Of a stretch of 64,000 bases of DNA, positions 11,487-22,460 are shown one piece after another (position 1 is the first letter of the stretch; each line of letters opens with the position of its first letter). Under the pieces are notes generated by a model. It was not told the DNA's origin and did not search any database. It worked only from the letters and a program-made list of their open reading frames with translations. Location: contig JANBPK010000159.1 in assembly GCA_027579435.1 (NCBI GenBank), forward strand, positions 1 to 64,000. The letters are read 5' to 3'. The position numbers and the translations under genes were made by a program. This stretch comes from Candolleomyces eurysporus (lineage: Eukaryota > Basidiomycota > Agaricomycetes > Agaricales > Psathyrellaceae).

Positions 11487-11639
11487 CCAGTGTGATAAGT
11501 GCTCCCTGCCCGATGGCGAGGTTAGAAAGGCACATCTATAACACGCAAGACCTGGCATAAGTACAAGGACAAGTAGATTGAGACACTGCAGCAAGGCCCG
11601 CGCACATATTTAACTTGCTCACGACCATTGGATCGATCT

Positions 11640-12035
11640 CTACCCAACCTTGTCGACATCTGCACCGTCGTTCCGCTTCTCCCGCGTGACGGGTACATGT
11701 ATAATAGACGTCTGGGTCTGACTAGGTTCACCAATGCTGGAATTCGGACCTTGTTCGGTCTTGGCATCACCGTTTCAGCCAAACTCACGATTGAATGTTG
11801 ATCGGAGAAAAAATGATTTGGCGGTTCGGCGGGCAGATTGAATGGGCTGGTTAGGACACCGTCATTGACTGAGGGGAATTTGGTGAAGGAGCGACGCAGA
11901 ATATGATCCTGTGTGGCAATAGTGTCTTTTAGTGAATTCAACTGATTAGCGGTGATGGGAAGCATTCGATCAGCCCAACTTGCGCAGATGAATAGAAAGG
12001 CCGTCGAACAAAGCACTGTGAATTACGGTTCCTTT
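11640..12035 (-). pseudogene. 7TM family copy 4, 3' remnant
   Basis: Only the end of exon 4 (LCSTAFLFICAS, matching LFDGLFYSFC of intact copies) and a degenerate exon 5 are left. Exon 5 has lost the PHMIIFRVTTG segment by deletion around 11890-11895 and is frameshifted after FTKFPSVNDGVLT. The usual end of the gene (gtcgacatctgcacc on the plus strand) is still recognisable near 11655. It abuts the 3' end of copy 5 near 12045, apparently at a recombination junction. Confidence 0.75.
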
Positions 12036-12070
12036 GGAACTAATTACAACTGCAAGCCTCGAGAACATAT

Positions 12071-13402
12071 TCAAATCTCTACATCAACACCCTCATTCCG
12101 CTTCTCCCGCACGACGTGAATAATAGATGTCAGGGTCTGACTAGCAAGTTCACCACTCAGTCCTTGTTCAGTATCAGCACCACCGCTTTGCCCAAACTCG
12201 CGATTTAACGCCGACTGCAGGAAAGATGATTCAGCAGTTCTGTGGGCAAATTGAATTGGGTTGGTCAGGACACCGTCTTTGGCTAAGGGGAGGTTGGTGA
12301 AGGAGCGGCCAGTGGTAACACGGAATATGATCATGTGTGGCGATAATGCCTTTTAGTAAAGTCAACAAATCATCGATGGGAAGGACTCAATTAGCCAACT
12401 CACGCAGAATGAGTAGAAAAGGGCTTCGAAAAAAAAGGCCGCAGGCTATGATTCCTCCGGAATTCTGTAAAATAGCACCACCCACTTGTCCCAGCATTAT
12501 TGCACCAGTAATGGTTCCGAAGATGGTGAGAGGAGCAGCGGACTCGATTAGGATCGCGATCACCCCAGTGTAGACTCGCACATCCGCTGATGGCAGGAGC
12601 TTTTTCAGGGTCCGCCTTGCACGAAGAAGTCGGATTGTGATCAGAGTGGTGACAATGATGTTGGTTAACACAGTTAGCAGGGTGGAGGTGACTGCATACA
12701 TGAGAGCAGAACTGTTTTGATCGGGTAGGTAGTCCGTCATGAAGAAGAAAACTATGCGTCGTGATTCCGGGTGATTTGATCAGCATAAATTGCACTTGGA
12801 GCGGACCTGACACAGACCTAGAGCGGACAGGGACGTCATCATCGGCAGAATTATCACCCACCAATATTCCACACAAACTATAAAACAGCGATACACCTGC
12901 GGCAAACAACCCGTGAGCCTTGCCAGCCAACAGCTGGAAAAAATCAGGCTACCGCACTCACCAGCAGTGCGTCACCGATCATAATAATTAATGCAAAACC
13001 CGCCCTGCTAGCGAAATGCCCCCATTCTTCATAAGAGTTGTAGAATAGTTCATCCCAATGAACCGGTGAGGTGGATTTGAACAGTGTTTTGAAGTAAACC
13101 GCCATGTCAAGTGACGCAGTGAAGGTGAATAAAATTGTTATCACAAAACTGACTGCTATATATCTTTTTCGGCCCTTCCTAAGAGGCTCTGGTGTCTCTA
13201 GGAAAACCAAGAGACCATATAGCGTCATGAAAAGATGGATACCTAGGATAGAGGAGCATAGTGAGCACTGATTTGCGTGGTCCACATATATAGAAATTGA
13301 CGTACCAATTAACACCATGGTCATGCTATAATTTGCGTAGAGGGCTTGAGCCCTTACTGTGAGCAGGTGTTCCCACTTATCGTCATCTATTGCCGCTGCC
13401 AT
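12071..13402 (-). CDS. 7TM family protein, copy 5 (one suspect frameshift)
   Basis: All five exons of the 7TM family are present, from ATG at 13402 (MAAAIDDDKWEHLLTV) to a stop at 12071. Exon 4 is open until a run of eight A (about 12429-12436, plus strand). The frame needs seven, and removing one base restores FYSFC. The C-terminus differs from other copies: the usual VEKAG is replaced by VEI and a stop, at the junction with copy 4. Intron 1 contains no stop in frame, so exons 1 and 2 read through without splicing, an oddity of this copy. Whether the frameshift is real decides whether the gene is functional. Confidence 0.7.
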
Positions 13403-13589
13403 GACCCAAGTCTGGTAAGTGTTGAATCTACTACCTCATTCTCACTTGCTTATATAGCTTTGCAATTCATAGCACCTCCGCTGACACTGATTGTTCTCAA
13501 GGGAGAGCAGGAAAAGATCCTGTAGCATCTCTTCTACATTCCATAGAAGATTCGGAGACAATCAAAATAATTGATCATCGCCCAAATGC

Positions 13590-14170
13590 AGTACAGAAGA
13601 CGCTTCCCGGCAACCAACAGCGCTCAGGCCGAAAGTACTCTCGTGCGTCTCCTCCATACTGCCCAATCCCTTCCGAAATAGATAGACAACGATGATCTCA
13701 GCTCATGCTCATCATCAGATGTGTAATAGTGTGATGCCAGAATTTTTTTCCAAGCTCTTTCAGATGAAAAATAGTCTTCCAGTTACAAGCAATCATGATC
13801 AGGTCAGGTCATCACTGCGCCCAGCCCGTTCTTCTCGGCAGTCGGGAGTAGCTTCATGAGCGAAGAACCTCAAAGCTATACCTGTTGCAATTGACAGAGT
13901 CCATGTCAAGGAACCCATGGTATTGAAGGCTACGGATGCCTGCAAACAAGCTCCCCAGGCAGTAAGATTTGTAGCCAAAGGGACCCAGGACCCTATCTAT
14001 TCGCCAATGCACTACATCAGGAATTCACATCCAGTGCTAGAGGAGAGACGTTTGTGCATGCTGTTGCATGCAATATACTCCTGGTAGTTGTCAATCAGGC
14101 TTGTCGATGGGGTTGCACCCAATGCGTGATCGCTCATCAGGGGAAGTACACTGTAACAATCTGTCGATAG
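13590..14170 (-). repeat. X block upstream of 7TM copy 5
   Basis: Close to the copy-3 X block, with shared words cgtgcgtctcctccatactgccc and gtgtaatagtgtgatgcc. It ends near the gatggggttgcacccaatgcgtgatcg word that also forms the chimeric tail of 7TM copy 8. From 14170 to 14600 no gene is seen. Confidence 0.5.
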
Positions 14171-14614
14171 GCGCCTAGGCACCTGTAACGTGTAATGCGC
14201 CCAATTTTCGTTGCTTGTTTTGCAAGCCAAAAGATTAGTAAAAGAACAGAAAGGATTTTGGCTGAACGCTGATTGACAGTGCTATCTAACGTTAAGCATC
14301 AGTCCAAGTTCACCGTTGTGAAGTTGGCAGAAAGGACCCGTCATGTCGCCCAACTTCCGCCGCTGCCACTGTAAACTGATTTACAGGAAGCCCAGTTAAA
14401 GAACAGATGAGTTGTTGACGAGTGGTAGAATGTGTGTTACCACTGCCTACTGCAAGATGTGTCCACTAATCATGCAACCCTGTTGTTTAGAAGCATGGCG
14501 GTGCCACCATGTGATGGCGAGGTGCGGGTAGATATAACACGTAAGTTTCAAGGCAAATACAAGAAATGCGGATAAAGATTCAAAATCTTTACGACCAACA
14601 TACCAAATTGATCC

Positions 14615-14927
14615 CTACCCGCCTTCTCAACATCCCCACTGTTGTTCCGCTTCTTCTGAGTGACGTGGATCATAGACGTCTGGGTCTGGATGGGCTCACT
14701 GTTGACACCAATGCTGGATTTCACACCTTGTTCGGTATCAGCATCACCGTTTCGGCGAAACTCACGATTCAACGTTGATTGGAGGAAAGACGATTCGGCA
14801 GTTCGGTGGGCAGATTGAATGGGGTTGGTCAAGACACCGTCCTTGGCTGAGGGGAATTTCGTGAAGGAGCGGCCAGTGGTGACGCGGAATATAATCATAT
14901 GTGGCGATAGTGCCTTTTAATAAGTCA
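14615..14927 (-). pseudogene. 7TM family copy 6, exon 5 only
   Basis: A lone last exon encodes IIFRVTTGRSFTKFPSAKD and the usual polar tail. One base is missing before the canonical stop (gaaggcgggtag instead of gaaggccgggtag), so the frame runs on to 14548. Upstream exons are absent: at about 14935 the homology switches to the 3' flank of the peroxygenase gene. It is a breakpoint remnant rather than a gene. Confidence 0.8.
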
Positions 14928-15112
14928 ACAAATTAACAATGCCTCAGAGACATCAATTCACCAAGAACGAGTCTGGGGATTGAATGAGACTTACCGATAC
15001 GTGGGCAAGTTCAGTGATTTGTTCATTGGTCAGATTTGTTCACCAATTGGATATGGCGATCAACACTACGTACTGACATATATCATCAACAACAAACGTT
15101 TCGGAGGACCAA

Positions 15113-16484
15113 CTACAATCTACCGTAAGGGAAAGTCTCTTCACATGAGTTTTTAAACATTCCGTAGAAATAATGCAAGTTGATGATCAAGTTCCTTCGG
15201 AGAATCCCCTTCGGATTTGGGTAGAGGGACACAACCTTCTCAACAAAGTGGTTGTACAGACCACACCCACCGAGCTCGGAAGGCGAGGGTTCATGCACGA
15301 CGTAATTATTGATCTTTCCATCGAGGTTTCGACCTGGCCTGACAGGGTGGGCGGCCATAATCTCCCTGAGTCCCTCGCTACCGGTTGGTGAGGACGCACG
15401 ATGGAAGTCGGGTGGGAACCTGCTATCTCTGAAGAAGGACAGAGCAGTGGCCATGTCGAGTTTCCGCCCGCCCAGGACTGTGGTATTGTCCCTCCCATCG
15501 ACAAAGAGATTGAGTGCAAGCACAGATTCGCCGTATCCTGTGAAGTAGCGCGGGAAGACAAAGGAGAAGTTTGGGTTGGTGGCAATGGATTGTTGGATAA
15601 GGTGGTAGCGGTACTCTGCTGCGACTGTGAGGTTATAATAGCCCTCTCCGTAACGGTTGCTGAAGTCGACCATCTGCATGCATCTGAATGAAGTACTCAT
15701 ACCTCGGGCCGAGACTCACATACCTGTTCGAAAAGTGTGTGATTGAATCCGGGGATGTCTCCGAAAAATGCGTCTGCCCTGGTCATAGATGCATCACCTG
15801 TGGGTTGTCATGAGTTGACGGCTGTCTCAAAATGATCATGGCTAGCCAACCTACCTTCAAACACGTCATGGGTATTCAGGCCTCCGACGATAGCTGGCTC
15901 AGGAGGATCAGGTCCGGTCTTCTTTGTCTTCCTTCCAATACTGAGGAGGTTTGTAACCAAGTTCCCGTCGACTAGCATAGCTGCATATGTAGCAGTCACG
16001 GCAGCATCGTACTGCATGTTGAAACCTGTGAATGAAAGAGCAGTGGAAATCCAGATGATCACGAATACTCCTTTTTGCGGCTGGGACAGCTCACCTTCCT
16101 GAGCTGCAGTAATGATCTGAGAGGGAGTTACTACTCCATCGCGGGGCAGGTACTGTCACATGAACGTGAGTAGCGTAATTTTGGATCCAAGTATATGAGC
16201 CTTACCCCATGCGAAGCAAGGGTGTTTAACCCGGGACAGGGTCCACGTATATCTCCCTCCATCAATGGCTTCCATGGATGAGCTTTGTCGTGAACAAGCT
16301 TTGTTCCGTTATACGCTATCGGGGCAGGAGGGCTCGGTGGATACACGGCTTCCGTAGATAGCCTCTCCACGGTGGCGTCCTGGTCGCGCTCAGAGAGACC
16401 TGCGAGAGAGTGATAAGATGGGAATCCAGAACATAGGTGAGACATTGAGACAAGTAGGAGAGGGATAGGTTGGGTAAATAACAT
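15113..16484 (-). CDS. Unspecific peroxygenase (heme-thiolate, chloroperoxidase family)
   Basis: Extracellular heme-thiolate peroxygenases use hydrogen peroxide to insert oxygen into aromatic and aliphatic substrates. The inferred exons are 16484-16206, 16152-16095, 16025-15855, 15797-15724 and 15673-15113. They join in frame to 380 aa with consensus GT-AG borders. An N-terminal hydrophobic stretch (FTQPIPLLLVSMSHLCSG) is a likely signal peptide. The heme-ligand motif is GPCPGLNTLASHG, near residues 81-93. The acid-base motif EGD is rebuilt across intron 3, followed by ASMTRADAFFGD. C-terminal blocks YNLTVAAEYR, IATNPNFSFVFPRYF and FPYGR match the long-type peroxygenases related to AaeUPO of Agrocybe aegerita (from memory of that family). 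All key residues are present, so the gene looks functional. A 5'-truncated duplicate lies at 2332-2996. Confidence 0.93.
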
Positions 16485-16564
16485 GATTAGCCTGGTTTCA
16501 GCTACCTGAAGGCGCTTAATGAAGGGTTTCTCGCGGTTTGAGGTTGAATTGATCTGCTATTGCA

Positions 16565-16572
16565 CTTTTATA
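16565..16572 (-). promoter_or_regulatory. TATA box of the peroxygenase gene
   Basis: On the minus strand this reads TATAAAAG about 80 bp upstream of the chosen ATG at 16484. The position suits a fungal core promoter and supports the start choice. The rest of 16485-17056 shows no gene. Confidence 0.55.
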
Positions 16573-17056
16573 CGTATGATCACTGCAGACACTGGCTGTA
16601 CAGCTCGTCATCTAACTTCGCTCAGATGTTGCGACGGAGGGTCTCCGAGGTACGTTCGGTTCGATTACTAATAGAGATTTCACATAAGTCTCACAGTCCG
16701 TGGATTAGTAACATACCATGAGGGGAAGACTGACGGCTGACTGTGTGAGTGCCCAGCAAAGCATTAACGTTGACATTTGGAGGCGAAGGCTCTGACCTCA
16801 CCAACGAGAGGCTGGGAGTATTCGGTTAAACGGGCCTCGGATCTCATTCCCGTTGCTTCCCTACTTCACGGCGCTTCAGGAAGCTTCTAGCCTTCTACTA
16901 CCGGAGCCCAATAAGGTTGCTGGAATAACCAAACGATGGGAACAAGGTCCGAACTCCACGCCCCGAAGTAGGACCACAGGGTTCTTGCTGCGCGTGCGTG
17001 ATGTCACGCAATACTGTTTGGTGGGTGGAATGCTATTTATAGTTTGGCTCTAAAGA

Positions 17057-17446
17057 TTAATCGTCGATTGCGAGAGCCAACAAAAGCCTAAATGAGATGA
17101 TCGAACCGTAGGAAAGAGCAACCTCGCATGAGCATCTCTTCATATCTTCAACTGGAATGACTAGAGTTGAGTCCAGGACGTTTACATTCACGGTGAAACT
17201 CACTGGTTGTTGACTATGAGAGATATAATGGTATTCCGGGCAGGCCGGGAGACTTGGGGTCTCTGTATTGTTTAGATGGAATCGTACATCAGAGTTTGTA
17301 ATGATTGAATGGAAAGTACACTGGAGGCTAATTGAGAGCATGGCGTTCTGAGTAAGTTCATTACCCTTGTACCTTCGCCAATGTCCGTTCAAACAGCAGT
17401 ATCGAAGGTGCTTGTTACCAGTCGTCGATGAATATCTCCAGTTCAA
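17057..17446 (-). CDS. Hypothetical open frame, 129 aa
   Basis: An uninterrupted minus-strand frame encodes a product with segments such as VSFTVNVNVLDSTLVIPVED and ends in LLLALAIDD. I recognise no domain. The frame has no obvious splice partner, and its upstream part (NWRYSSTTGNKHL) looks like chance translation. It could be an exon of an unknown gene or a random frame. From 17600 to 18115 I see nothing but a GA-rich spacer. Confidence 0.25.
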   Translation of the reverse strand: MNWRYSSTTGNKHLRYCCLNGHWRRYKGNELTQNAMLSISLQCTFHSIITNSDVRFHLNNTETPSLPACPEYHYISHSQQPVSFTVNVNVLDSTLVIPVEDMKRCSCEVALSYGSIISFRLLLALAIDD

Positions 17447-18119
17447 AAAAACTAGCGATGCTCAGCTAACCCTGGCTACTTCATTTGAGTCACGTATGTC
17501 CCGAAAAGAAGTCAGAAACAAACATGAGACACGAATGGCAGGGAATCAATCCGCAGTAGGTCAGAAAGCCTTTAGCTAAGGAGGAATAATTGTGAGAGTG
17601 AGTTCGGTATGAGGACTATTCTACATGTAGACGAGATTGATGAAGACGAGAGGCCAGACGAATTATAGAAATGCAAATGCAAATGCGAAACCACAGCTTG
17701 AGACCAAACGAACGAGGCGGGAAAAGTAGCCTGTCCAGGTAAATTCGTACTCTGCGCATATAAGGCGGTCAGTCGAGTGCGTACATGATTGGTGTACAAC
17801 CCAAGTGGTAGTCCAATCGGACCACGCCATGCAATCACAATACTCCACGAATATTCGAGAACAGTCCACGAGAGGAACACAAACCATGAAAGGAAGGAAA
17901 GGGCGATGGGGTCAGCTAAGCGAGCTTGAATGTCTCGTTGAGATGTGAGATTTCGCTTCCGGGGTAGAAGACGGCCAGTTACCTGTCTTGCTTTTCTTCT
18001 ACATCTTATCTCGAAAAAATGAGCAGCTGCGACAATGAGGTATCTCCTCTAGAGGATCTTCCAGGATTGAAGTCAGAATCCCAAGAGTATAAGTTCATTT
18101 CTAGACTATGTCAGGCTCG

Positions 18120-18235
18120 GATACATATTCAACATCTTTACCAGTAACACACCGGATCGACCCCTACTCAGTCTTGTCAAGGTCACCACCGGTGTCTTGC
18201 TCCTCCTGTGCGATATTGATGACCGATGTAGGTAG
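18120..18235 (-). pseudogene. 7TM 3'-end tail fragment beside G-alpha B
   Basis: The last about 20 codons of the 7TM tail remain (SVINIAQEEQDTGGDLDKT then TAG) with a piece of 3' flank. The same truncated tail occurs next to G-alpha C (about 28600-28690) and G-alpha E (about 48450-48545), each time cut at the same place. This marks a shared ancestral junction. Confidence 0.6.
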
Positions 18236-20330
18236 TCAGTGGCCCCTACGTCAGTAATGGGGCTCGAAGCCATCAGATAGGGGGAGTTGGAGGGGCAAAA
18301 AGATTGATTGACGGTAAGAAAAATAGGAACATGACACGCGTCCTAGGCTCTTACTTGAATACAGGATAATCGACAGCTGTAGGGGCCGACTCGAGCTGAC
18401 ACGAGCTATTCTGCCATTGGGGTCAGAGAGGAAGGCGACGATAGGTTAGTGAGTACACGAGATGATGCAAATAATTGTAGTTCAAACAGTTTTGTACGCA
18501 AGTTCAATGAAGAACGGGCGATCGAGGAGTAACGGAGGCGCGACCCTTCTGCCCCCGCGGCGAACGCATGGGTCGCACGTGCACGCATGCACGGCTACGG
18601 TCTCACTCTCTGGCTCAGGGTCTGACTCTTTTTCTCTTGCTCTCTGTTGCGACGAGTCTCAAAATCTTCCTACCCTCCCTGTAACCCAACCTTAACATTT
18701 AGCAGCTGACCATGTCGGAATAATAATATGTGGACCCACTGGCCTCAGGCAGTCGGCTCGTTGTCCGCTACCGTTACTCTAAGCTCTTCACAGACCCCGA
18801 CACTTCATTGGACATGGAGAGCTGAGGATGGGACGGAAGGTAGATGAATAAAAAACTATAGCTCGAAGAGCACAGGAAGAAATACAAGCGAAACTGTGAG
18901 CGAACGAAAACAGACAAAAGAACAAAGTTGTGTGGGGAAGAGAATCGAAGAACAGAAGATGACGCAGTGGTCGATGGCATCTCCATTCGACACAAAAATG
19001 CAGAGTGGTCTCATTTTCAGCCACTTCTATCAAAAAATCAAACGAAATCCGACATGCTACTCACCTGCGTCTCCTACTCTCGGAGCAGTGTATATATTTC
19101 TTACGTTCAGACCATTGACGACATGGGTCTTCCGTTATGAGGGTCGAGTTCGAGGGGACGGGTTTGTTAAATGACTACAAGCGGTATTTGCGGCCAGTTC
19201 AGGATAAGCGTTGAATCAAGGCTGTTCCAATTGAATAGGTAGGAATTGAGTTTGTCCAAGTTACGGGAAGTCCAAAGACGTCGGAGCGGCGTGAAGCTGG
19301 GAGGAGGCAGGTGAGGATTTTGTCATTTTGAACACTCGTCATGCAGGCAGAATATGCAAAGAAGTGAAAAAGGAACGGCGGTAGAAGTTGGCCTTTCTCA
19401 TCGAAATCCGAACGAAATATCGGAGAAGAAGAAAAGCAGCATGGAGGGGTGGAGTGAATGAGGAAAAGGCAAATACTGACTGACATGTAATGAAAAGAAA
19501 TGAATGAACGAAACAACAACTCACGATAGATCCCCAATCCTAAAACTCTCCTCTGTAGCCTTCATCGCCCATTGTCGCACTCTCAGTACCTCCGTTCCAG
19601 CCAGATAATCCAGACTTCTGAGCAGCAGAACCTCTCCGAGGAGTTTAGATACGACGACACCATTTCTTAGTCATTGTCTTGAAGTAAAAGGCGCCTGAAT
19701 GAATGAACGGGAGAAGAAGTAGAGAGGCAGGGGAAAGGCGACTTGCCGGCTAGATGAAGAATTGATGATTATAGAAGGCAGGCGGCGTAAGGAGAAGGGG
19801 AGTGAGGAGGAAGGGTGGGGCAAAACAAAATGGCATGCTAAATGCAAGGAGGACAAAGGGAAATGAACAAGGAGAGGTGCAGAGAATGCAAGCAGGATTT
19901 CAAACGGTCGTAGAGCACAGATGGTGAAGAGACACGAGAGAGCAGATGGAAGCAGCGAGGAGAGCCGACTCATGGCTCGGATAAACTAGAAAGGGAGAGT
20001 TGGGTATGATTAAACGTCCTGCTTGATGTCATCGTATCTTCTCCTAGGGCCTGTGCGGTGGGAGGCGTAAGCGAGTAAGCGTGAAAGAAGGAGGACGGCA
20101 GAATGTCGCACAGGTTGGTGGGTGTGGCGTGGGCGGAGAAGGAGGAGCAGGCAGAGAAGGAGGAAAAAGATGAGAGAAGCCGCTTTCTGAATGGAGTGAG
20201 AGCAAACAAAGACATACATCGTCAGTCTGGCAACTGGAAACTACTAGTACTAATATCCAGCAACGATCAGCGGTCCATGACGCGCCACGAAAGAGCACGC
20301 GGCATGGCAGTGCGATAGCTCCTCACGCCT
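18236..20330 (-). pseudogene. G-alpha subunit pseudogene, copy B
   Basis: A decayed G-alpha gene. The helical-domain exon keeps only RRRYDDIKQDV near 20040-20000 before a TAA; the SPE...HQLW part is deleted. The PDYL linker block is at about 19610-19540, out of frame. Switch II at about 19130-19070 reads QWSERKKYIHCSES, with the DVGG part damaged. The NRMAESL exon near 18430 is reduced to ATGGCAGAATAG, which contains a stop. Bases 18470-18780 are unrelated to the other copies and may be an insertion. It follows 7TM copy 7 directly, its stop lying about 150 bp away. Confidence 0.72.
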
Positions 20331-20478
20331 CATGGCGAGGCTAGGTATCTATAAAATGCGAGTGCATATATAAATACAAGAACAAAGGGATCGAAACACT
20401 ACAGAAAGGCTCAAGGACATATGTAGCGTCTCAAAACCACTAGATTGATCGCTACTCGACATCCCCACTGCCGTTCCG

Positions 20479-21772
20479 CTACTCCTGAGCAACGCGAATA
20501 ATAGACGTCTGGGCCTGGGTGGGATCACCAATGCTGCCATTCAGCCCTTGTTCGGTATCAGCCTCACGGTTTTGCCCAAACTCGCGATTCAATGTCGATC
20601 GGAGGAAAGACGATTCGGCAGTTCGGTGAACAAATTGAATGGGGTTGGTTAGGACACCGTCCTTGACTGACGGGAATTTGGTGAAGGAGCGGCCGGTAGT
20701 AACGCGGAATATGATCATGTGTGGCGAGAGTGCCTTGGTAATAAAAAGTCAATGAGATAGCGTTCGCTGAAAGCCTCAATCGCCTGAACTTACGCAGAAT
20801 GAGTNAAAAAAGGCCGCTGAACAAAGAGGTACAGACGGTGAATCCTGTGGATTGGACAAGTGAGGACCTCCATAATTGTTCCATGATCGCTGAGATGATG
20901 CCAAAGAGAGTAAGAGGGGCAGCAGATTCAACAAGAATGGCAACCACGCCAGTGTAGACTCGCGCATCCTCTGATTGCAGGACTGTTGCAAAGGTCCGGC
21001 GTGCACGAAGAAGGCGGAATGTAATGAGACTTGTGACGATGATGTTGGTAGACACAATTAGAAGGGTGGAGGCGACTGAATAGGCAGTGTAATCTTTGAT
21101 CTGTCCGCCGGGGTGAACCAACAAGAAAAAGAGAGCTATACGTAGTGATCCCGGGTGATTTAATTAGTATAAATTGCACTGTGAAGGGGACACGACACAG
21201 ACCTAGACCGGAGAGCGACATCATTGCAGGCAGGATTGTCACCCACCAATATTCCACGCAAATTATGTAACAGCGATACACCTGTGTCAATCAACCTGTG
21301 AGCCCTGGCACACGGCTGGAGAAAGGTAGGGTACCGCTCTTACCAACAGTGCGTCCCCAATCATAATCATAAACCCAATGCCCACGCTACTAACCAAGTA
21401 CCGCCATTCTTCTGAATAGGTTATGAGTAGTTCTTGCCAATGACTCGGTGACGTGGATTTGAACAGGGTTTGAAAGTAATTTGCCATGTCAAGTGACGCA
21501 GTGAGGGCGGATAACATTGTTATCACAAAACTGATTGTTATGTATCTCTTTCGGCCCTTCCTTAGAGACTCTGGCGTCTCTAGGAAAACTGAGAGACCAT
21601 ATAGCGCCATGAAAAGATGGATACCTGGAATCGTTGGGAGTAGTGAGCCTCAATCTGCGCTCCACACATATGTACAAGTTGACATACCAACTTCCACCAT
21701 GGTCAGGGTAAAATTTGCGTAGAGGACTCGAGCCTCTATTGTGAGCCCGTGTTCTAGACTGGCATCGCTCAT
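20479..21772 (-). CDS. 7TM family protein, copy 7
   Basis: Five exons run from ATG at 21772 (MSDASLEHGLTIEARVLY) to TAG at 20479. The tail stops about 13 residues early relative to copy 2 because an AAG codon of QEKRN has become TAG. A single N at 20804 in exon 4 shifts the frame; dropping it gives the conserved FYSFC and a normal donor. Helices 1-7 are otherwise intact, including LRARR at the end of helix 5 and IFRVTTGRSF after helix 7. G-alpha copy B lies immediately downstream, making this one of the 7TM/G-alpha couples. Probably functional if the N is an artefact. Confidence 0.78.
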
Positions 21773-21949
21773 TGCTGCTGTCTTGACCCGAGTCTGGGAG
21801 TTGTTGACCTACTGCTTCATTCTCAATTCCTTATATACATTTGTAATTCTTCGCGCTTCCACTGATACCGATTGTGATTGTTCTGAAAGGAGAGCAGGAG
21901 AGAGATCCCGTAGCGTCTCGGAGACAAGAAATCAATTGATCGGCGCCCA

Positions 21950-22460
21950 AATTCCGTACAGAAGACGCTTTTGGGCAGTGCTATGAGGTACCAACAGCGC
22001 TCAGGGCCGAAAGTACTCTCGGGCATCTCCTCCATACTGCCCAATCCCTTCCAAAATAGAAAGAAAACGACGATCTTAGCTCATCCTCATCATGAGATTT
22101 GCAATAATGTGATGCCTGGATTTCTCTTTAAGGTCTGTCGGATGAAAAGTGGTCTTCCGACGACAAGCAATCATGTCCAGGTCAAGCCACCACGGCGCCC
22201 AGCTCGTTCTTCTCGGGGTAGCTTTATGAGGGAAGAAACTCAAAGCTATACCTTTCGCAATTAACAGAGTCTCAGTCAAGTAACCAATGATAGTGAGGCC
22301 ACGCATGCCTGCGAACAGGCTCCACAGCCAGTAAGATTTGTGGCCGAAGGGACCCAGGACTCTATCTATTCGCAAATGCCCTAAATCAGGGATGCATATC
22401 CACCGCTAAAGCCGAGGCGTTCGTGCATCCTGTCGCGTGCAATACACCCTTGTTGTCGAT
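21950..22460 (-). repeat. X block upstream of 7TM copy 7
   Basis: This copy retains an open stretch on the minus strand (about 22375-22080) with a hydrophobic run LWSLFAGMRGLTIIGYL. Its distal end is fused into the last exon of 7TM copy 8, so the Y block and 3' flank that normally separate units are missing here. Confidence 0.5.
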
